Source of the DNA: Pseudomonadota bacterium
GTDB lineage: Bacteria > Pseudomonadota > Gammaproteobacteria > Steroidobacterales > Steroidobacteraceae
Reading direction: 5' to 3'
Assembly (NCBI GenBank): GCA_023417315.1
Contig: JAEZFW010000069.1
Location: 144,410-208,409 of the forward strand
DNA length: 64,000 nt
In this document: piece by piece, positions 51,946-60,332 of the stretch
How positions within the stretch are numbered: position 1 is the first letter of the stretch
How the letters are laid out: every line of letters begins with the position of its first letter
Notes under the pieces: model-generated
What the model was told of the DNA's origin: nothing
Database searches by the model: none
What the model saw: only the letters and a program-made list of their open reading frames with translations
Translations under genes and position numbers: made by a program

Positions 51946-53289
51946 TTAGCTTTGCCCTGGGCGGCCGTAACCGCGCAGGTTCGCCTTCTTCATCAATCCT
52001 TCGTACTGGTGCGACATCAAGTGCGCCGCCACCTGCGCCTGGAAGTCCATCACGACGACCACGATGATCAGCAATGACGTACCGCCGAAGTAGAACGGCA
52101 CGCTGAAGCGCGAGATCAGAATCTCAGGTATCAAGCATACAAGCGTCACATACAACGCGCCCCACACCGTGAGCCTCGTGAGCACTTTGTCTATGTACTC
52201 ACCGGTTTGCTGGCCCGGACGAATGCCGGGGATGAAGGCACCGGACTTCTTGAGGTTTTCCGCTGTCTCGCGCGAGTTGAACACGAGCGCCGTATAGAAG
52301 AAGCAGAAGAAGATAATCAAGCTTCCGTACAGCACCATGTACGCCGGCTGTCCGGGGGACATGGCTGTCGCCACCATCTGGACCCATGACATGCCACCGC
52401 TCGTACCCGACCAACTCGCGATTGTCGCGGGGAACAACAACAAGCTCGACGCGAAAATCGGCGGGATCACGCCCGACATGTTGAGCTTGAAGGGTAAATG
52501 GGTGCTCTGCCCCGCAAACAGCTTGCGCCCCTGCTGGCGTTTCGCGTAGTTCACTTGGATACGACGCTGCCCTCGCTCCACGAAGACGACGAAAGCGGTA
52601 ACGCCGATCACCATCATGAACAACACGATTGCAAGCGCGGCGTGAATTTCACCCGTACGCACGAGCTCGAGGGTTCCGCCAATCGCCGACGGCAATCCAG
52701 CGACAATGCCTGCGAGAATGATCATCGAGATGCCGTTGCCTAGACCGCGCTCCGTGATCTGCTCGCCCAACCACATGAGGAACATGGTTCCTGCAATCAA
52801 CGTGGTGCTCGCGACGAATACGAACTGCGCACCCGGATTGATTACGACGCCCTGGTTCTGGAACGCGATCGCGGCCGAAGTGCCTTGAACCAACGCCAGC
52901 AGAACCGTTCCGTAGCGTGTGTACTGCGTGAGCTTACGCCGTCCCGACTCGCCCTCTTTCTTGATGGCAGCCAGCTGTGGCACGACCACTGCCATCATCT
53001 GGATGATGATGGAGGCCGAGATGTACGGCATCACGCCCAAGGCGAAAATCGACAAGCGCTCCAACGCACCGCCGGAGAACATGTTGAACATGTTCAGGAT
53101 CGTCCCTTGCTGATCCTGGAAGAACTGGGCGAGCGCAACGGGATCGATCCCCGGAACGGGGATGAACGTGCCGATGCGATAAACCACGAGTGCGCCGATC
53201 AAGAAGAACAGCCGCTGTCGCAACTCTGCGAAGCGGGTCATCTCGCCGAAGGCGGACAGGTTTGCTGCGGTGGCGGATTTGGTAGCCAC
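51946..53289 (-). CDS. secY: Sec translocon subunit SecY
   Basis: Channel subunit of the inner-membrane protein translocon. The 447-aa product has ten predicted membrane segments, RLFFLIGALVVYRIGTFIPV followed by PGID near residue 24, NMFSGGALERLSIFALGVMP near 68, the cytoplasmic loop RGQRRIQVNYAKRQQGRK near 240 and GAFIPGIRPGQQTGEYIDKV near 355. It is located between rplO and rpmJ, as in other proteobacteria. Confidence 0.98.
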   Translation of the reverse strand: MATKSATAANLSAFGEMTRFAELRQRLFFLIGALVVYRIGTFIPVPGIDPVALAQFFQDQQGTILNMFNMFSGGALERLSIFALGVMPYISASIIIQMMAVVVPQLAAIKKEGESGRRKLTQYTRYGTVLLALVQGTSAAIAFQNQGVVINPGAQFVFVASTTLIAGTMFLMWLGEQITERGLGNGISMIILAGIVAGLPSAIGGTLELVRTGEIHAALAIVLFMMVIGVTAFVVFVERGQRRIQVNYAKRQQGRKLFAGQSTHLPFKLNMSGVIPPIFASSLLLFPATIASWSGTSGGMSWVQMVATAMSPGQPAYMVLYGSLIIFFCFFYTALVFNSRETAENLKKSGAFIPGIRPGQQTGEYIDKVLTRLTVWGALYVTLVCLIPEILISRFSVPFYFGGTSLLIIVVVVMDFQAQVAAHLMSHQYEGLMKKANLRGYGRPGQS

Positions 53290-53314
53290 AGATTCCTAGC
53301 TTTGACTCTCGGAG

Positions 53315-53752
53315 TTAGGCGTTTTCGATCTTGCCGCCGGCCTTCTCGATCGCGGCACGGGCGCCCTTGGTCACATGCACGCCTTTGACGGTGACCGCCT
53401 TGGCGAATTCACCTGAAGACACGATGCGCGCGCGTAGAGCCTGAAGTGGGACCACATTCGCCGCCTTCAAGGAGTCCAGGTCGACGACATCGCCCTGCAC
53501 CTTCGCAAGCTCCGACAGGCGCACTTCCGCGACGGTCGGAGCGACCTTCGAGCGGAAGCCGGTCTTCGGCAATCGGCGCTGCAGCGGCATCTGGCCGCCT
53601 TCGAAACCGACCTTGTGATAGCCACCCTTACGCGCGCGCTGGCCCTTCACGCCGCGTCCGCACGTCTTACCTTGGCCCGCAGACGCACCGCGACCGACGC
53701 GAAGGCGCGTCTTCTTGCTGCCCGGTGCTGGGGAAATGCTGTTTAAACGCAT
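53315..53752 (-). CDS. rplO: 50S ribosomal protein L15
   Basis: The 145-aa product starts MRLNSISPAPGSKKTRLRVG and has GRGASAGQGKTCGRGVKGQR near residue 22 and FEGGQMPLQRRLPKTGF near 50. The ATG at 53752 is preferred over one two codons upstream because GAGAGA is then 6 nt away. Confidence 0.97.
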   Translation of the reverse strand: MRLNSISPAPGSKKTRLRVGRGASAGQGKTCGRGVKGQRARKGGYHKVGFEGGQMPLQRRLPKTGFRSKVAPTVAEVRLSELAKVQGDVVDLDSLKAANVVPLQALRARIVSSGEFAKAVTVKGVHVTKGARAAIEKAGGKIENA

Positions 53753-53769
53753 ATGCATTCTCTCGAATG

Positions 53770-53832
53770 ATTCGTGATTCGTGACTGGTGACTCGATCTT
53801 GCGACCCGCAATTCACGAATCCCGAATCACTA
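53770..53832. repeat. Periodic-arm element, 7-nt class (copy 15)
   Basis: Left arm ATTCGTG ATTCGTG (continuing ACTGGTG ACTCG) at 53770-53795, short core ATCTTGCGACCCGC, right arm ATTCACGAATCCCGAATCAC then TACTAA. It abuts the rpmD stop codon. Confidence 0.75.
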
Positions 53833-54027
53833 CTAAGCCTCTTCTACCTTCAACAGATGGCCAGATGCCCGGATCATTCCGCGAATCTCGGGCGTATCGG
53901 CGAGTACCGCACTGTCGCGGATGCGACGCAGGCCGAGGCCGCGCACGGTCGCACGATGACGTTCGAGCTGTCCGAAAACGCTCTTCACGAGCGTCACTTT
54001 GATCGTCTTGGCCTTCGCGTTCGCCAT
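53833..54027 (-). CDS. rpmD: 50S ribosomal protein L30
   Basis: The 64-aa product contains IKVTLVKSVFGQLERHRATV then RGLGLRRIRDSAVLADTPEI and HLLKVEEA, the whole L30 fold. Slightly longer than the 59-aa E. coli protein at the N-terminus. It lies 34 nt after rpsE. Confidence 0.97.
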   Translation of the reverse strand: MANAKAKTIKVTLVKSVFGQLERHRATVRGLGLRRIRDSAVLADTPEIRGMIRASGHLLKVEEA

Positions 54028-54061
54028 GTTCGTCTCTCGTTCGCTTCGTTAGCGGCGCGCT

Positions 54062-54568
54062 TTACGCCACGATCTCTTCGACGCGCTTGCCGCGCTTCGC
54101 CGCGATGTCATCGGGCGACTGCGTGCTCGTGAGCGCATTCATCGTCGCGCGCACGACGTTGATCGGATTACGTGAGCCGTAGCTCTTCGCAAGCACGTTG
54201 CGCACGCCCGCGCACTCGAACACCGCGCGCATCCCGCCGCCCGCGATCAAGCCTGTACCGTCGGCAGCAGGCTGCATGTAGACGCGAGTGGTGCCGTGTC
54301 GTCCACGCACTGCGTAGTGCAGCGTGGCATTGCTCAGTGCCACGGTAGCGAGGTTCTTGCGCGCCGCCTGCATCGCCTTCTGAATGGCGACCGGCACTTC
54401 ACGCGCCTTGCCGTAGCCGAAGCCCACCTTGCCGCGACCGTCGCCGACGACGGTGAGCGCTGTGAAGCCGAACTGGCGGCCGCCCTTCACGACCTTCGCC
54501 ACGCGATTGACTGCGACGAGCTTCTCGATGAACTCGTCCGTCGCTGCCGTTTTCTCAACTCTGGCCAT
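54062..54568 (-). CDS. rpsE: 30S ribosomal protein S5
   Basis: The 168-aa product has EKLVAVNRVAKVVKGGRQFG near residue 14, the S5 dsRNA-binding fold, and the C-terminal part GLIAGGGMRAVFECAGVRNV followed by LAKSYGSRNPINVVRATMNA. Standard length. It affects translational fidelity and lies between rplR and rpmD. Confidence 0.98.
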   Translation of the reverse strand: MARVEKTAATDEFIEKLVAVNRVAKVVKGGRQFGFTALTVVGDGRGKVGFGYGKAREVPVAIQKAMQAARKNLATVALSNATLHYAVRGRHGTTRVYMQPAADGTGLIAGGGMRAVFECAGVRNVLAKSYGSRNPINVVRATMNALTSTQSPDDIAAKRGKRVEEIVA

Positions 54569-54592
54569 TGCCTATTTCCTGTTTCAGAAAGG

Positions 54593-54645
54593 GGCGGTAG
54601 CGAATCTCAACTAACCGCTACCCGCTAACCGCTAACCGCTTCTCT
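54593..54645. repeat. Periodic-arm element, 7-nt class (copy 16), short left arm
   Basis: The right arm is ACTAACC GCTACCC (continuing GCTAACC GCTAACC GCTTCTC), 54610-54645. The left arm keeps about one unit (GGCGGTA GCG). It abuts the rplR stop codon. Confidence 0.7.
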
Positions 54646-54646
54646 G

Positions 54647-54997
54647 TTAGAACTCCAACCCGTTCTCGCGTGCCGCATCGGCGAGCGCCTTGATGCGACC
54701 GTGGAACTTGAATCCGGAACGGTCGAACGCGACCTGCTTGATTCCGGCTGCCTTCGCCTTCTCGGCGATCGCTTTACCTACAGCGGCAGCCGCGGTCGCG
54801 TTGCCGGTGTTCTTCAAGCCTTCGCGAACGTCCTTCTGCAAGGTTGACGCTGCCGCCAGCACCTTTGAATCGGCATCGAAGATCTGCGCATAGATATGCT
54901 GCGACGTGCGATGCACGGACAGACGCAGCGCTTTCAGCTCGCGAATCTTCGCGCGGCTCCTCACTGCACGTCTCAACCGTTGGGCGTTCTTGTTCAT
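54647..54997 (-). CDS. rplR: 50S ribosomal protein L18
   Basis: The 116-aa product starts MNKNAQRLRRAVRSRAKIRE and has LRLSVHRTSQHIYAQIFDAD near residue 25 and AGIKQVAFDRSGFKFHGRIK then ALADAARENGLEF at the end: the 5S rRNA-binding protein. An extra in-frame ATG directly precedes the chosen start. Confidence 0.98.
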   Translation of the reverse strand: MNKNAQRLRRAVRSRAKIRELKALRLSVHRTSQHIYAQIFDADSKVLAAASTLQKDVREGLKNTGNATAAAAVGKAIAEKAKAAGIKQVAFDRSGFKFHGRIKALADAARENGLEF

Positions 54998-55018
54998 CAC
55001 TTAATTTCTCTCTATGAA

Positions 55019-55094
55019 GTGTCTGTGCGTCTGTGCGACTGCGCCTTCGAGGAAGGTCTTGCCCGTCACTCGTCACGCGTCACCCGTCACTCTC
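55019..55094. repeat. Periodic-arm element (copy 17), 8-nt left and 7-nt right arm
   Basis: Left arm GTGTCT GTGCGTCT GTGCGACT, core CTTCGAGGAAGGTCTTGC, right arm CGTCACT CGTCACG (continuing CGTCACC CGTCACT CTC), 55063-55094. It ends 8 nt from the rplF stop codon. Confidence 0.78.
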
Positions 55095-55102
55095 TACCTA
55101 GA

Positions 55103-55639
55103 TCACTTCTTCTTCGCTTCCTTCAGCTCGATCTTCTCGCCTGCATAGCGCACACCCTTGCCCTTGTACGGCTCCGGCGGGCGGAACGCGCGGATGTCCG
55201 CGGCGACCTGGCCGACACGCTGGACGTCCGAACCCTTCACGATGATTTCCGTTTGCGACGGCGTTTCGATCGTGATGCCCTCGGGCGCGGCGTAAACGAC
55301 GGGGTGCGAGAACCCAAGCGTCAGGTTTAGATTCTTGCCTTGCGCTTGCGCGCGATAGCCGACGCCGACGAGCTCAAGCTTGCGCTCGTAACCTTTGCTG
55401 ACGCCTTCGACGATGTTCGCGAGATGCGCACGCGTCGAGCCCGCGACCATATCGGCCTCGCGCTCCTCGCTCGCCTTCTCGATCTTCAGCACGTTGCCGT
55501 CTTGCACCACCTTCACGTGGCGGCTGTTGAGTGCAAGGCTCAAGGTGCCCTTGCCGCCCTTCACGGTCACTGCATCGGGAGTGATCGTCGCGCTCACGCC
55601 TTGCGGCAGAGGTATCGGTTGTTTAGCTACTCGAGACAT
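55103..55639 (-). CDS. rplF: 50S ribosomal protein L6
   Basis: The 178-aa product has two tandem L6 folds: MSRVAKQPIPLPQGVSATIT at the start and the C-terminal signature KGSDVQRVGQVAADIRAFRP then PEPYKGKGVRYAGEKIELKE. Standard length. Confidence 0.98.
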   Translation of the reverse strand: MSRVAKQPIPLPQGVSATITPDAVTVKGGKGTLSLALNSRHVKVVQDGNVLKIEKASEEREADMVAGSTRAHLANIVEGVSKGYERKLELVGVGYRAQAQGKNLNLTLGFSHPVVYAAPEGITIETPSQTEIIVKGSDVQRVGQVAADIRAFRPPEPYKGKGVRYAGEKIELKEAKKK

Positions 55640-55659
55640 GGTCTGCGATTCCTAAGAGA

Positions 55660-56055
55660 TCACGACACGATGCAGAGCACTTCGCCGCCGTGACCGGAGG
55701 CGCGTGCCTGGCGATCCGTCATCACACCTTGCGAGGTGGAGACAATCGCGATGCCCAGTCCGCCGAGGATCGAGGGCAGCTCGTCTTTGCCTTTGTAAAC
55801 ACGCAGTCCCGGCCGGCTCACGCGCTCGAGGCGATCGATCACCGGGCGGCCCTGGTAGTACTTGAGCTGCACGGCAAGCGTCGGCTTACCCTCGTGCAGG
55901 CCCGAGGAAAAATCTTCGATGTAGCCTTCGTCCTTCAGCACTTTCGCAATCGCGAGCTTCACCTTCGAAGCCGGCACGTTGATCTCGGTCTTGCCCGAGG
56001 ACTGGCCGTTGCGAATGCGAGTGAGGAAGTCGGCAATGGGATCCGTCATGCTCAT
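55660..56055 (-). CDS. rpsH: 30S ribosomal protein S8
   Basis: The 131-aa product starts MSMTDPIADFLTRIRNGQSS and ends GIAIVSTSQGVMTDRQARAS then GHGGEVLCIVS, the S8 C-terminal signature. In E. coli S8 represses the spc operon by binding near the L5 cistron. Confidence 0.98.
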   Translation of the reverse strand: MSMTDPIADFLTRIRNGQSSGKTEINVPASKVKLAIAKVLKDEGYIEDFSSGLHEGKPTLAVQLKYYQGRPVIDRLERVSRPGLRVYKGKDELPSILGGLGIAIVSTSQGVMTDRQARASGHGGEVLCIVS

Positions 56056-56080
56056 GTGTTAACTCCAGTGGTTCCAGCTG

Positions 56081-56386
56081 TTACCAGCTGGCCTTTCTGA
56101 GTCCTGGAACTTCACCGCGCATGGTCGCCTCGCGCAGCTTGGTACGTCCTAATCCGAATTTGCGGTAGAAGCCCCGCGGCCTACCGGTGATTGCACAGCG
56201 ATTGCGCAGGCGGCTCTTGCTCGAGTCGCGAGGCAATGCCTGCAGCTGTGCAACAGCAGCTTCTCGCTCCGCCGGACTCGACGTCGGCTTGCGAATGATC
56301 TCTTTCAAACGCGCACGCTTCGCGGCGTGACGCTTCACCAGCTTCGCACGCTTCGTTTCGCGATTGACCATCGATGTCTTGGCCAT
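56081..56386 (-). CDS. rpsN: 30S ribosomal protein S14, zinc-free long form
   Basis: The 101-aa product has RNRCAITGRPRGFYRKFGLG (residues 60-79) and LREATMRGEVPGLRKASW at the end. It lacks the CxxC...CxxC zinc site, so it is the long C-minus type of proteobacteria. Confidence 0.98.
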   Translation of the reverse strand: MAKTSMVNRETKRAKLVKRHAAKRARLKEIIRKPTSSPAEREAAVAQLQALPRDSSKSRLRNRCAITGRPRGFYRKFGLGRTKLREATMRGEVPGLRKASW

Positions 56387-56423
56387 ACTTTCGCCCTATC
56401 GCCTTACGCCGTAATTGCGACGT

Positions 56424-56963
56424 TTACTTGCGGAACGGAAAATTGAACGCTTCGAGCAGCGCACGACCAGCCTTGTCGTCTTTCGCCGTCGTCGTGATCG
56501 TGATGTCCATGCCTCGAATCGCATCGATCTGGTCGTACGCGATCTCGGGGAAGATGATTTGCTCTTTGACGCCGAAGTTGTAGTTACCGCGTCCGTCGAA
56601 CGAACGGGCACTGACTCCACGGAAGTCGCGGATGCGCGGCATCGCGATGTTCACGAGGCGGTCCAAGAACTCATACATGCGCGCACCGCGCAGCGTGACC
56701 TTCGCGCCGATCGCGAGGCCATCGCGGACCTTGAAGGTCGCGACGGATTTGCGTGCGCGCGTCACGAGCGGCTTCTGCCCCGTGATCTTCGTGAGATCAG
56801 CGACGGCGTTGTCCATGATCTTCTTGTCCGCGACGGCTTCGCCCACGCCCATGTTGACCGTGATCTTGGTGATCTTCGGTACTTCCATGACGTTCGCGAC
56901 CCCGAGCGTCTTCTGCAACTCGGGCACGATCTTTTCGCGGTAATGCTGTGCAAGTCTGGCCAT
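56424..56963 (-). CDS. rplE: 50S ribosomal protein L5
   Basis: The 179-aa 5S rRNA-binding protein starts MARLAQHYREKIVPELQKTL and has VPKITKITVNMGVGEAV-like sequence near residue 27, ALTGQKP-type TKITGQKPLVTRARKSVATF near 52 and DAIRGMDITITTTAKDDKAG near the end. Confidence 0.98.
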   Translation of the reverse strand: MARLAQHYREKIVPELQKTLGVANVMEVPKITKITVNMGVGEAVADKKIMDNAVADLTKITGQKPLVTRARKSVATFKVRDGLAIGAKVTLRGARMYEFLDRLVNIAMPRIRDFRGVSARSFDGRGNYNFGVKEQIIFPEIAYDQIDAIRGMDITITTTAKDDKAGRALLEAFNFPFRK

Positions 56964-56971
56964 AAAATTTC

Positions 56972-57046
56972 CTGGCTACTGGCTAACTGGCTACTGGCCA
57001 GAAGGTGCTGCTCTCATCTCTGGCCAAGTGCCAGTGGCCAGCAGCC
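56972..57046. repeat. Periodic-arm element, 7-nt class (copy 18)
   Basis: Left arm CTGGCTA CTGGCTAA (continuing CTGGCTA CTGGCCA), core GAAGGTGCTGCTCTCATCTC, right arm TGGCCAA GTGCCAG TGGCCAG CAGCC. Unlike the others it ends about 70 nt from the upstream stop codon (rplX); that 70-nt spacer shows nothing recognisable. Confidence 0.85.
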
Positions 57047-57116
57047 CCCTCGTTCAATAGCGTGCCTGTGCTCTAGAGTCTGTCTATACCTCGATCACGC
57101 CAATGTCTGGCCGCGC

Positions 57117-57431
57117 TTACGCGTCAACAACTTCTTTGTTCGACTTGAAGAAGCGCACCTTGCGTCCGTCCGCGAGCGTGCGGAAGCCGATGCGATCGCC
57201 CTTCTTCGCAACTGGGTTCCACAGCATGACGTTCGACAGATCGAGCGCCGCTTCCTTCTCCACGATGCCCCCTTGCGCATTGCGCTGCGGATTCGGCTTC
57301 GTGTGCCGCTTCACCATGTTGAGGTTCTCGACGATTACCTTGCCTTCGAGCACCTTGATGACTGTGCCGCGCCGACCTTTGTCTCGGCCCGCGATCACGA
57401 CGACTTCGTCACCTTTGCGAATCTTGTTCAT
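57117..57431 (-). CDS. rplX: 50S ribosomal protein L24
   Basis: The 104-aa product has the KOW motif KIRKGDEVVVIAGRDKGRRG then TVIKVL at residues 3-28 and NMVKRHTKPNPQRNAQGGIV near 55. Assembly initiator of the 50S subunit. Confidence 0.98.
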   Translation of the reverse strand: MNKIRKGDEVVVIAGRDKGRRGTVIKVLEGKVIVENLNMVKRHTKPNPQRNAQGGIVEKEAALDLSNVMLWNPVAKKGDRIGFRTLADGRKVRFFKSNKEVVDA

Positions 57432-57442
57432 TGCGAAATCTC

Positions 57443-57507
57443 GGCTAACTGGTCAACTGGTCAACTGGTCTCTGGCCAGAAGCCAGTCGCCAGTCGGCCC
57501 GTTGGCC
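57443..57507. repeat. Periodic-arm element (copy 19), 8-nt left arm
   Basis: Left arm CTAACTGG TCAACTGG (continuing TCAACTGG TCTCTGG), core CCAGAAG, right arm GCCAGTC GCCAGTC GGCC. It ends 3 nt from the rplN stop codon. The arms are only partly complementary. Confidence 0.78.
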
Positions 57508-57510
57508 TCT

Positions 57511-57879
57511 TTAAAGTACTTCCGGCGCCAACGAGATGATCTTCATGAACTGCGCGGTTCGCAGCTCACGCGTCACGGGTCCGAAGATGCGCGTGCCGAT
57601 CGGCTCGAGCTTGTTCGTCAAGAGCACCGCGGCGTTGCCGTCGAAACGGATCAGCGAGCCGTCGGCCCGACGCACACCGAACTTCGTGCGCACGACGACT
57701 GCGTCGTACACCTCGCCCTTCTTCACCTTGCCCCGCGGAATGGCATCTCGAATGCTCACCTTGATGACATCGCCGACGGTCGCATAGCGACGCTTCGAGC
57801 CACCCAGCACCTTGATGCACATCAAGCTGCGCGCGCCGCTGTTATCAGCGGCATTCAACATCGTGCGCATCTGAATCAT
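57511..57879 (-). CDS. rplN: 50S ribosomal protein L14
   Basis: The 122-aa product starts MIQMRTMLNAADNSGARSLM and has GDVIKVSIRDAIPRGKVKKG near residue 41 and RIFGPVTRELRTAQFMKIIS then LAPEVL at the end. ATG at 57879 gives the standard N-terminus and overlaps the rpsQ stop (ATGA); longer readings into rpsQ were excluded. Confidence 0.98.
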   Translation of the reverse strand: MIQMRTMLNAADNSGARSLMCIKVLGGSKRRYATVGDVIKVSIRDAIPRGKVKKGEVYDAVVVRTKFGVRRADGSLIRFDGNAAVLLTNKLEPIGTRIFGPVTRELRTAQFMKIISLAPEVL

Positions 57880-58190
57880 GGCGTCGTCTCTCCCGTCGTC
57901 GTCCCAACCTGCTCGGCGCGGCTGATGACCTTCACGAGTCGCCAGCTCTTGTGGCGCGACAGCGGGCGGCATTCCTCGATCGCGACGACGTCGCCTTCAT
58001 TGCACTCGTTGTTCTCATCGTGTGCGATGAAATTGGTCGTGCGGCGCTGATACTTGCCGTACGTCGGATGCGGCACGTAGCGCTCCACGGCCACGCGGAT
58101 GGTCTTCTGCATCTTGTTGCTGACGACCTTGCCGGTGAGCGTCTTCGCCGACTTCTTGGCGCCCTGCGCCAGCGGTTCTTGGTTGCTCAT
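57876..58190 (-). CDS. rpsQ: 30S ribosomal protein S17
   Basis: The 104-aa product has KTLTGKVVSNKMQKTIRVAV near residue 17 and GDVVAIEECRPLSRHKSWRL then VKVI near 67. It carries short extra residues at both ends compared with the 84-aa E. coli protein. The stop overlaps the rplN start. Confidence 0.97.
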   Translation of the reverse strand: MSNQEPLAQGAKKSAKTLTGKVVSNKMQKTIRVAVERYVPHPTYGKYQRRTTNFIAHDENNECNEGDVVAIEECRPLSRHKSWRLVKVISRAEQVGTTTGETTP

Positions 58191-58192
58191 GA

Positions 58193-58399
58193 TTACTTAC
58201 TCTTCTGCGCAGCCCGGCGCTGTTCGGCCATCACGGTCTTGAGGCGCGCGATGTTGCGACGGACCTTCGAAAACTGATCCGGCTTCGCCGTCTGGCCGGT
58301 TGCACGCGCCATGCGGAGATTGAATTGTTCGCGACGCAGATCGAGAAGCTCTTTCTGCAGATCGGCGGGCGACTTCTGTCGCAGTTCTTTCGCGCTCAT
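58193..58399 (-). CDS. rpmC: 50S ribosomal protein L29
   Basis: The 68-aa helical hairpin protein starts MSAKELRQKSPADLQKELLD and has RREQFNLRMARATGQTAKPD near residue 23, IARLKTVMAEQ near 49. It lies 2-3 nt from both neighbours. Confidence 0.97.
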   Translation of the reverse strand: MSAKELRQKSPADLQKELLDLRREQFNLRMARATGQTAKPDQFSKVRRNIARLKTVMAEQRRAAQKSK

Positions 58400-58402
58400 T
58401 GT

Positions 58403-58822
58403 TTAACCTGCTCTGACGTGTCGAACCACGAACTGCGTGTCGACCGACAACTTGGAGGCCGCCAGGCGAAACGCTTCGCGAGCGATCTGCTCCGTCACGC
58501 CTTCCATCTCGAACAAAACCTTGCCCGGCTTCACTTTGGCGACGTAGTACTCGACATTGCCCTTGCCGCTGCCCATACGCACTTCGAGCGGCTTCTTCGT
58601 GATCGGCACGTCCGGGAACACGCGCACCCAGATCTGACCGCCGCGCTTCACGTAGCGTGTCATCGCGCGCCGGGCCGCTTCGAGCTCGCGCGCGGTCATA
58701 CGGGCACGGCTCGTCGCCTTCAAGCCATAATCGCCGAACGCGACATAGTTGCCGCTCTGCGAAAGGCCGGCGTTGCGGCCCTTGAACTGCTTGCGATACT
58801 TCGTGCGCTTCGGTTGCATCAT
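58403..58822 (-). CDS. rplP: 50S ribosomal protein L16
   Basis: The 139-aa product starts MMQPKRTKYRKQFKGRNAGL and has GGQIWVRVFPDVPITKKPLE near residue 61 and VRMGSGKGNVEYYVAKVKPG near 81, which contact the A-site tRNA region. Standard length. Confidence 0.98.
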   Translation of the reverse strand: MMQPKRTKYRKQFKGRNAGLSQSGNYVAFGDYGLKATSRARMTARELEAARRAMTRYVKRGGQIWVRVFPDVPITKKPLEVRMGSGKGNVEYYVAKVKPGKVLFEMEGVTEQIAREAFRLAASKLSVDTQFVVRHVRAG

Positions 58823-58839
58823 GTCGTTATCACTCCAGG

Positions 58840-58900
58840 CTTCTGGTCAACTGGCTACTGGCTTCTGGCCAGAGGCCGATGGCCAGTGAGCCAGTCGGCC
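58840..58900. repeat. Periodic-arm element, 7-nt class (copy 20), almost no core
   Basis: Left arm CTTCTGG TCAACTGG (continuing CTACTGG CTTCTGG CCAGAGG) and right arm GCCGATG GCCAGTGA GCC AGTCGGCC, separated by only a few bases. It ends 4 nt from the rpsC stop codon. Confidence 0.78.
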
Positions 58901-58904
58901 TTGC

Positions 58905-59609
58905 TCAGGCCGTCGCCTCCGCGGGGGCTTGAGCTGCCTGACCTTCGGTCGGCTCCGCCACCTGCTCCTGTTGATTGAAGACTTCACCCTTGAAGATCCA
59001 CACCTTCACGCCGATGACGCCGTACGTGGTCTTCGCTTCAGAGAAGCCATAGTCGATGTCCGCGCGAAAGGTGTGCAGCGGAATGCGCCCTTCGCGGTAC
59101 CACTCGGTGCGCGCAATCTCGGCGCCGTTCAAGCGGCCGGAGACGCGCACCTTGATGCCGAGCGCTCCGATGCGCATCGTGTTCGTGACCGCGCGCTTCA
59201 TGGCGCGACGGAACATCACACGGCGCTCGAGCTGCTGCGCGATACCTTCCGCGACGAGCTGCGCATCGAGCTCCGGCTTACGAATTTCAGAGATGTTGAT
59301 GCGCACGTCAGTGACGGGCATCGCCATCATTTTCGCAACCTGCCCACGCAGCTTCTCGATGTCCTCGCCCTTCTTGCCGATCACGATGCCGGGACGCGCA
59401 GTGTGAATCGTGATGTTCACCTTGCGAGCCGCGCGCTCGATGTTGATGCGGCTGACGGAAGCTTCGGCGAGTCTCTTCTTCAGAAACTCACGCACCTGAA
59501 AATCGGTGTACACGTGCGACGGGAAGTTCTTCGTCGAGGCATACCACTTCGACGTCCACTCGCGCGTAATGCCGAGGCGAATTCCGACTGGATTGACTTT
59601 CTGACCCAT
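58905..59609 (-). CDS. rpsC: 30S ribosomal protein S3
   Basis: The 234-aa product starts MGQKVNPVGIRLGITREWTS, has the KH domain TARPGIVIGKKGEDIEKLRG near residue 72 and GRLNGAEIARTEWYREGRIP near 157, and ends in an Ala/Glu-rich tail. Standard length (E. coli 233). Confidence 0.98.
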   Translation of the reverse strand: MGQKVNPVGIRLGITREWTSKWYASTKNFPSHVYTDFQVREFLKKRLAEASVSRINIERAARKVNITIHTARPGIVIGKKGEDIEKLRGQVAKMMAMPVTDVRINISEIRKPELDAQLVAEGIAQQLERRVMFRRAMKRAVTNTMRIGALGIKVRVSGRLNGAEIARTEWYREGRIPLHTFRADIDYGFSEAKTTYGVIGVKVWIFKGEVFNQQEQVAEPTEGQAAQAPAEATA

Positions 59610-59636
59610 AAGTACTCGCTACGCTCGTAGGCTTTC

Positions 59637-59696
59637 GGCTAACTGGCCACTGGCTGCTGCAAGAGCGCTATGCGCCTCTCGCTTGAGCTTGAGCCT
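59637..59696. repeat. Periodic-arm element, 7-nt class (copy 21)
   Basis: Left arm TAACTGG CCACTGG CTGCTGC, core AAGAGCGCTATGCGCCTCTC, short right arm GCTTGAG CTTGAG CCTCTAG. The right end touches the rplV stop codon. Confidence 0.75.
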
Positions 59697-60041
59697 CTAG
59701 TCGTCCTTCCTTCCGTCTCCAACCGTGATTGCAATGTGGCTGTTGCGCTTCCAGATGCGATTGCCGCGGCCCTTCGCTCGCGCATGGAAGCGCTTGAGCA
59801 CCGGAGCCTCATCGACCGTGATCGTCTGGACCTTCAATTCATCGACGTCCGCACTCAGGTTGTTCTCGGCATTCGCGATCGCCGATTCCAGCACTTTGCG
59901 AACGAGCTTCGCGCCCTTCTTGGGCGTGAAGCGCAATGTGTTCAGTGCCTGACCCACGGGCTTGCCACGCACCAGGTCAGCCACGAGGCGGCATTTCTGC
60001 GGAGAAATGCGCGCGTACTTCAACTTAGCGGCGACTTGCAT
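59697..60041 (-). CDS. rplV: 50S ribosomal protein L22
   Basis: The 114-aa product has ARISPQKCRLVADLVRGKPV near residue 10, LESAIANAENNLSADVDELK near 50 and the tunnel loop LKRFHARAKGRGNRIWKRNS then HIAITVGDG at the end. Confidence 0.98.
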   Translation of the reverse strand: MQVAAKLKYARISPQKCRLVADLVRGKPVGQALNTLRFTPKKGAKLVRKVLESAIANAENNLSADVDELKVQTITVDEAPVLKRFHARAKGRGNRIWKRNSHIAITVGDGRKDD

Positions 60042-60043
60042 GA

Positions 60044-60322
60044 TCAGCCCTCGCTTGTCTTCTTGTCGCCCGAGTGCGCTTTGAACGTGCGCGTGGGGGC
60101 GAACTCACCGAGCTTGTGACCGACCATGTTCTCGGAAACGAGCACGGGCACATGCTGACGGCCGTTGTGAACGGCAATCGTCAACCCGACCATGTCCGGC
60201 AGAATCATGGAACGGCGGGACCAGGTCTTGATCGGACGGCGATCGTTCTTCTCCGCAGCCAAGCGAACCTTCTTCGCGAGATGCAGATCGACGAACGGGC
60301 CCTTTTTAATCGAACGAGGCAC
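60044..60322 (-). CDS. rpsS: 30S ribosomal protein S19
   Basis: The 92-aa product starts MPRSIKKGPFVDLHLAKKVR and has RRSMILPDMVGLTIAVHNGR near residue 36 and GHKLGEFAPTRTFKAHSGDK near 68. AGAGGAA upstream of the start overlaps the end of a repeat element. Confidence 0.98.
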   Translation of the reverse strand: MPRSIKKGPFVDLHLAKKVRLAAEKNDRRPIKTWSRRSMILPDMVGLTIAVHNGRQHVPVLVSENMVGHKLGEFAPTRTFKAHSGDKKTSEG

Positions 60323-60332
60323 TGTGTGTTTC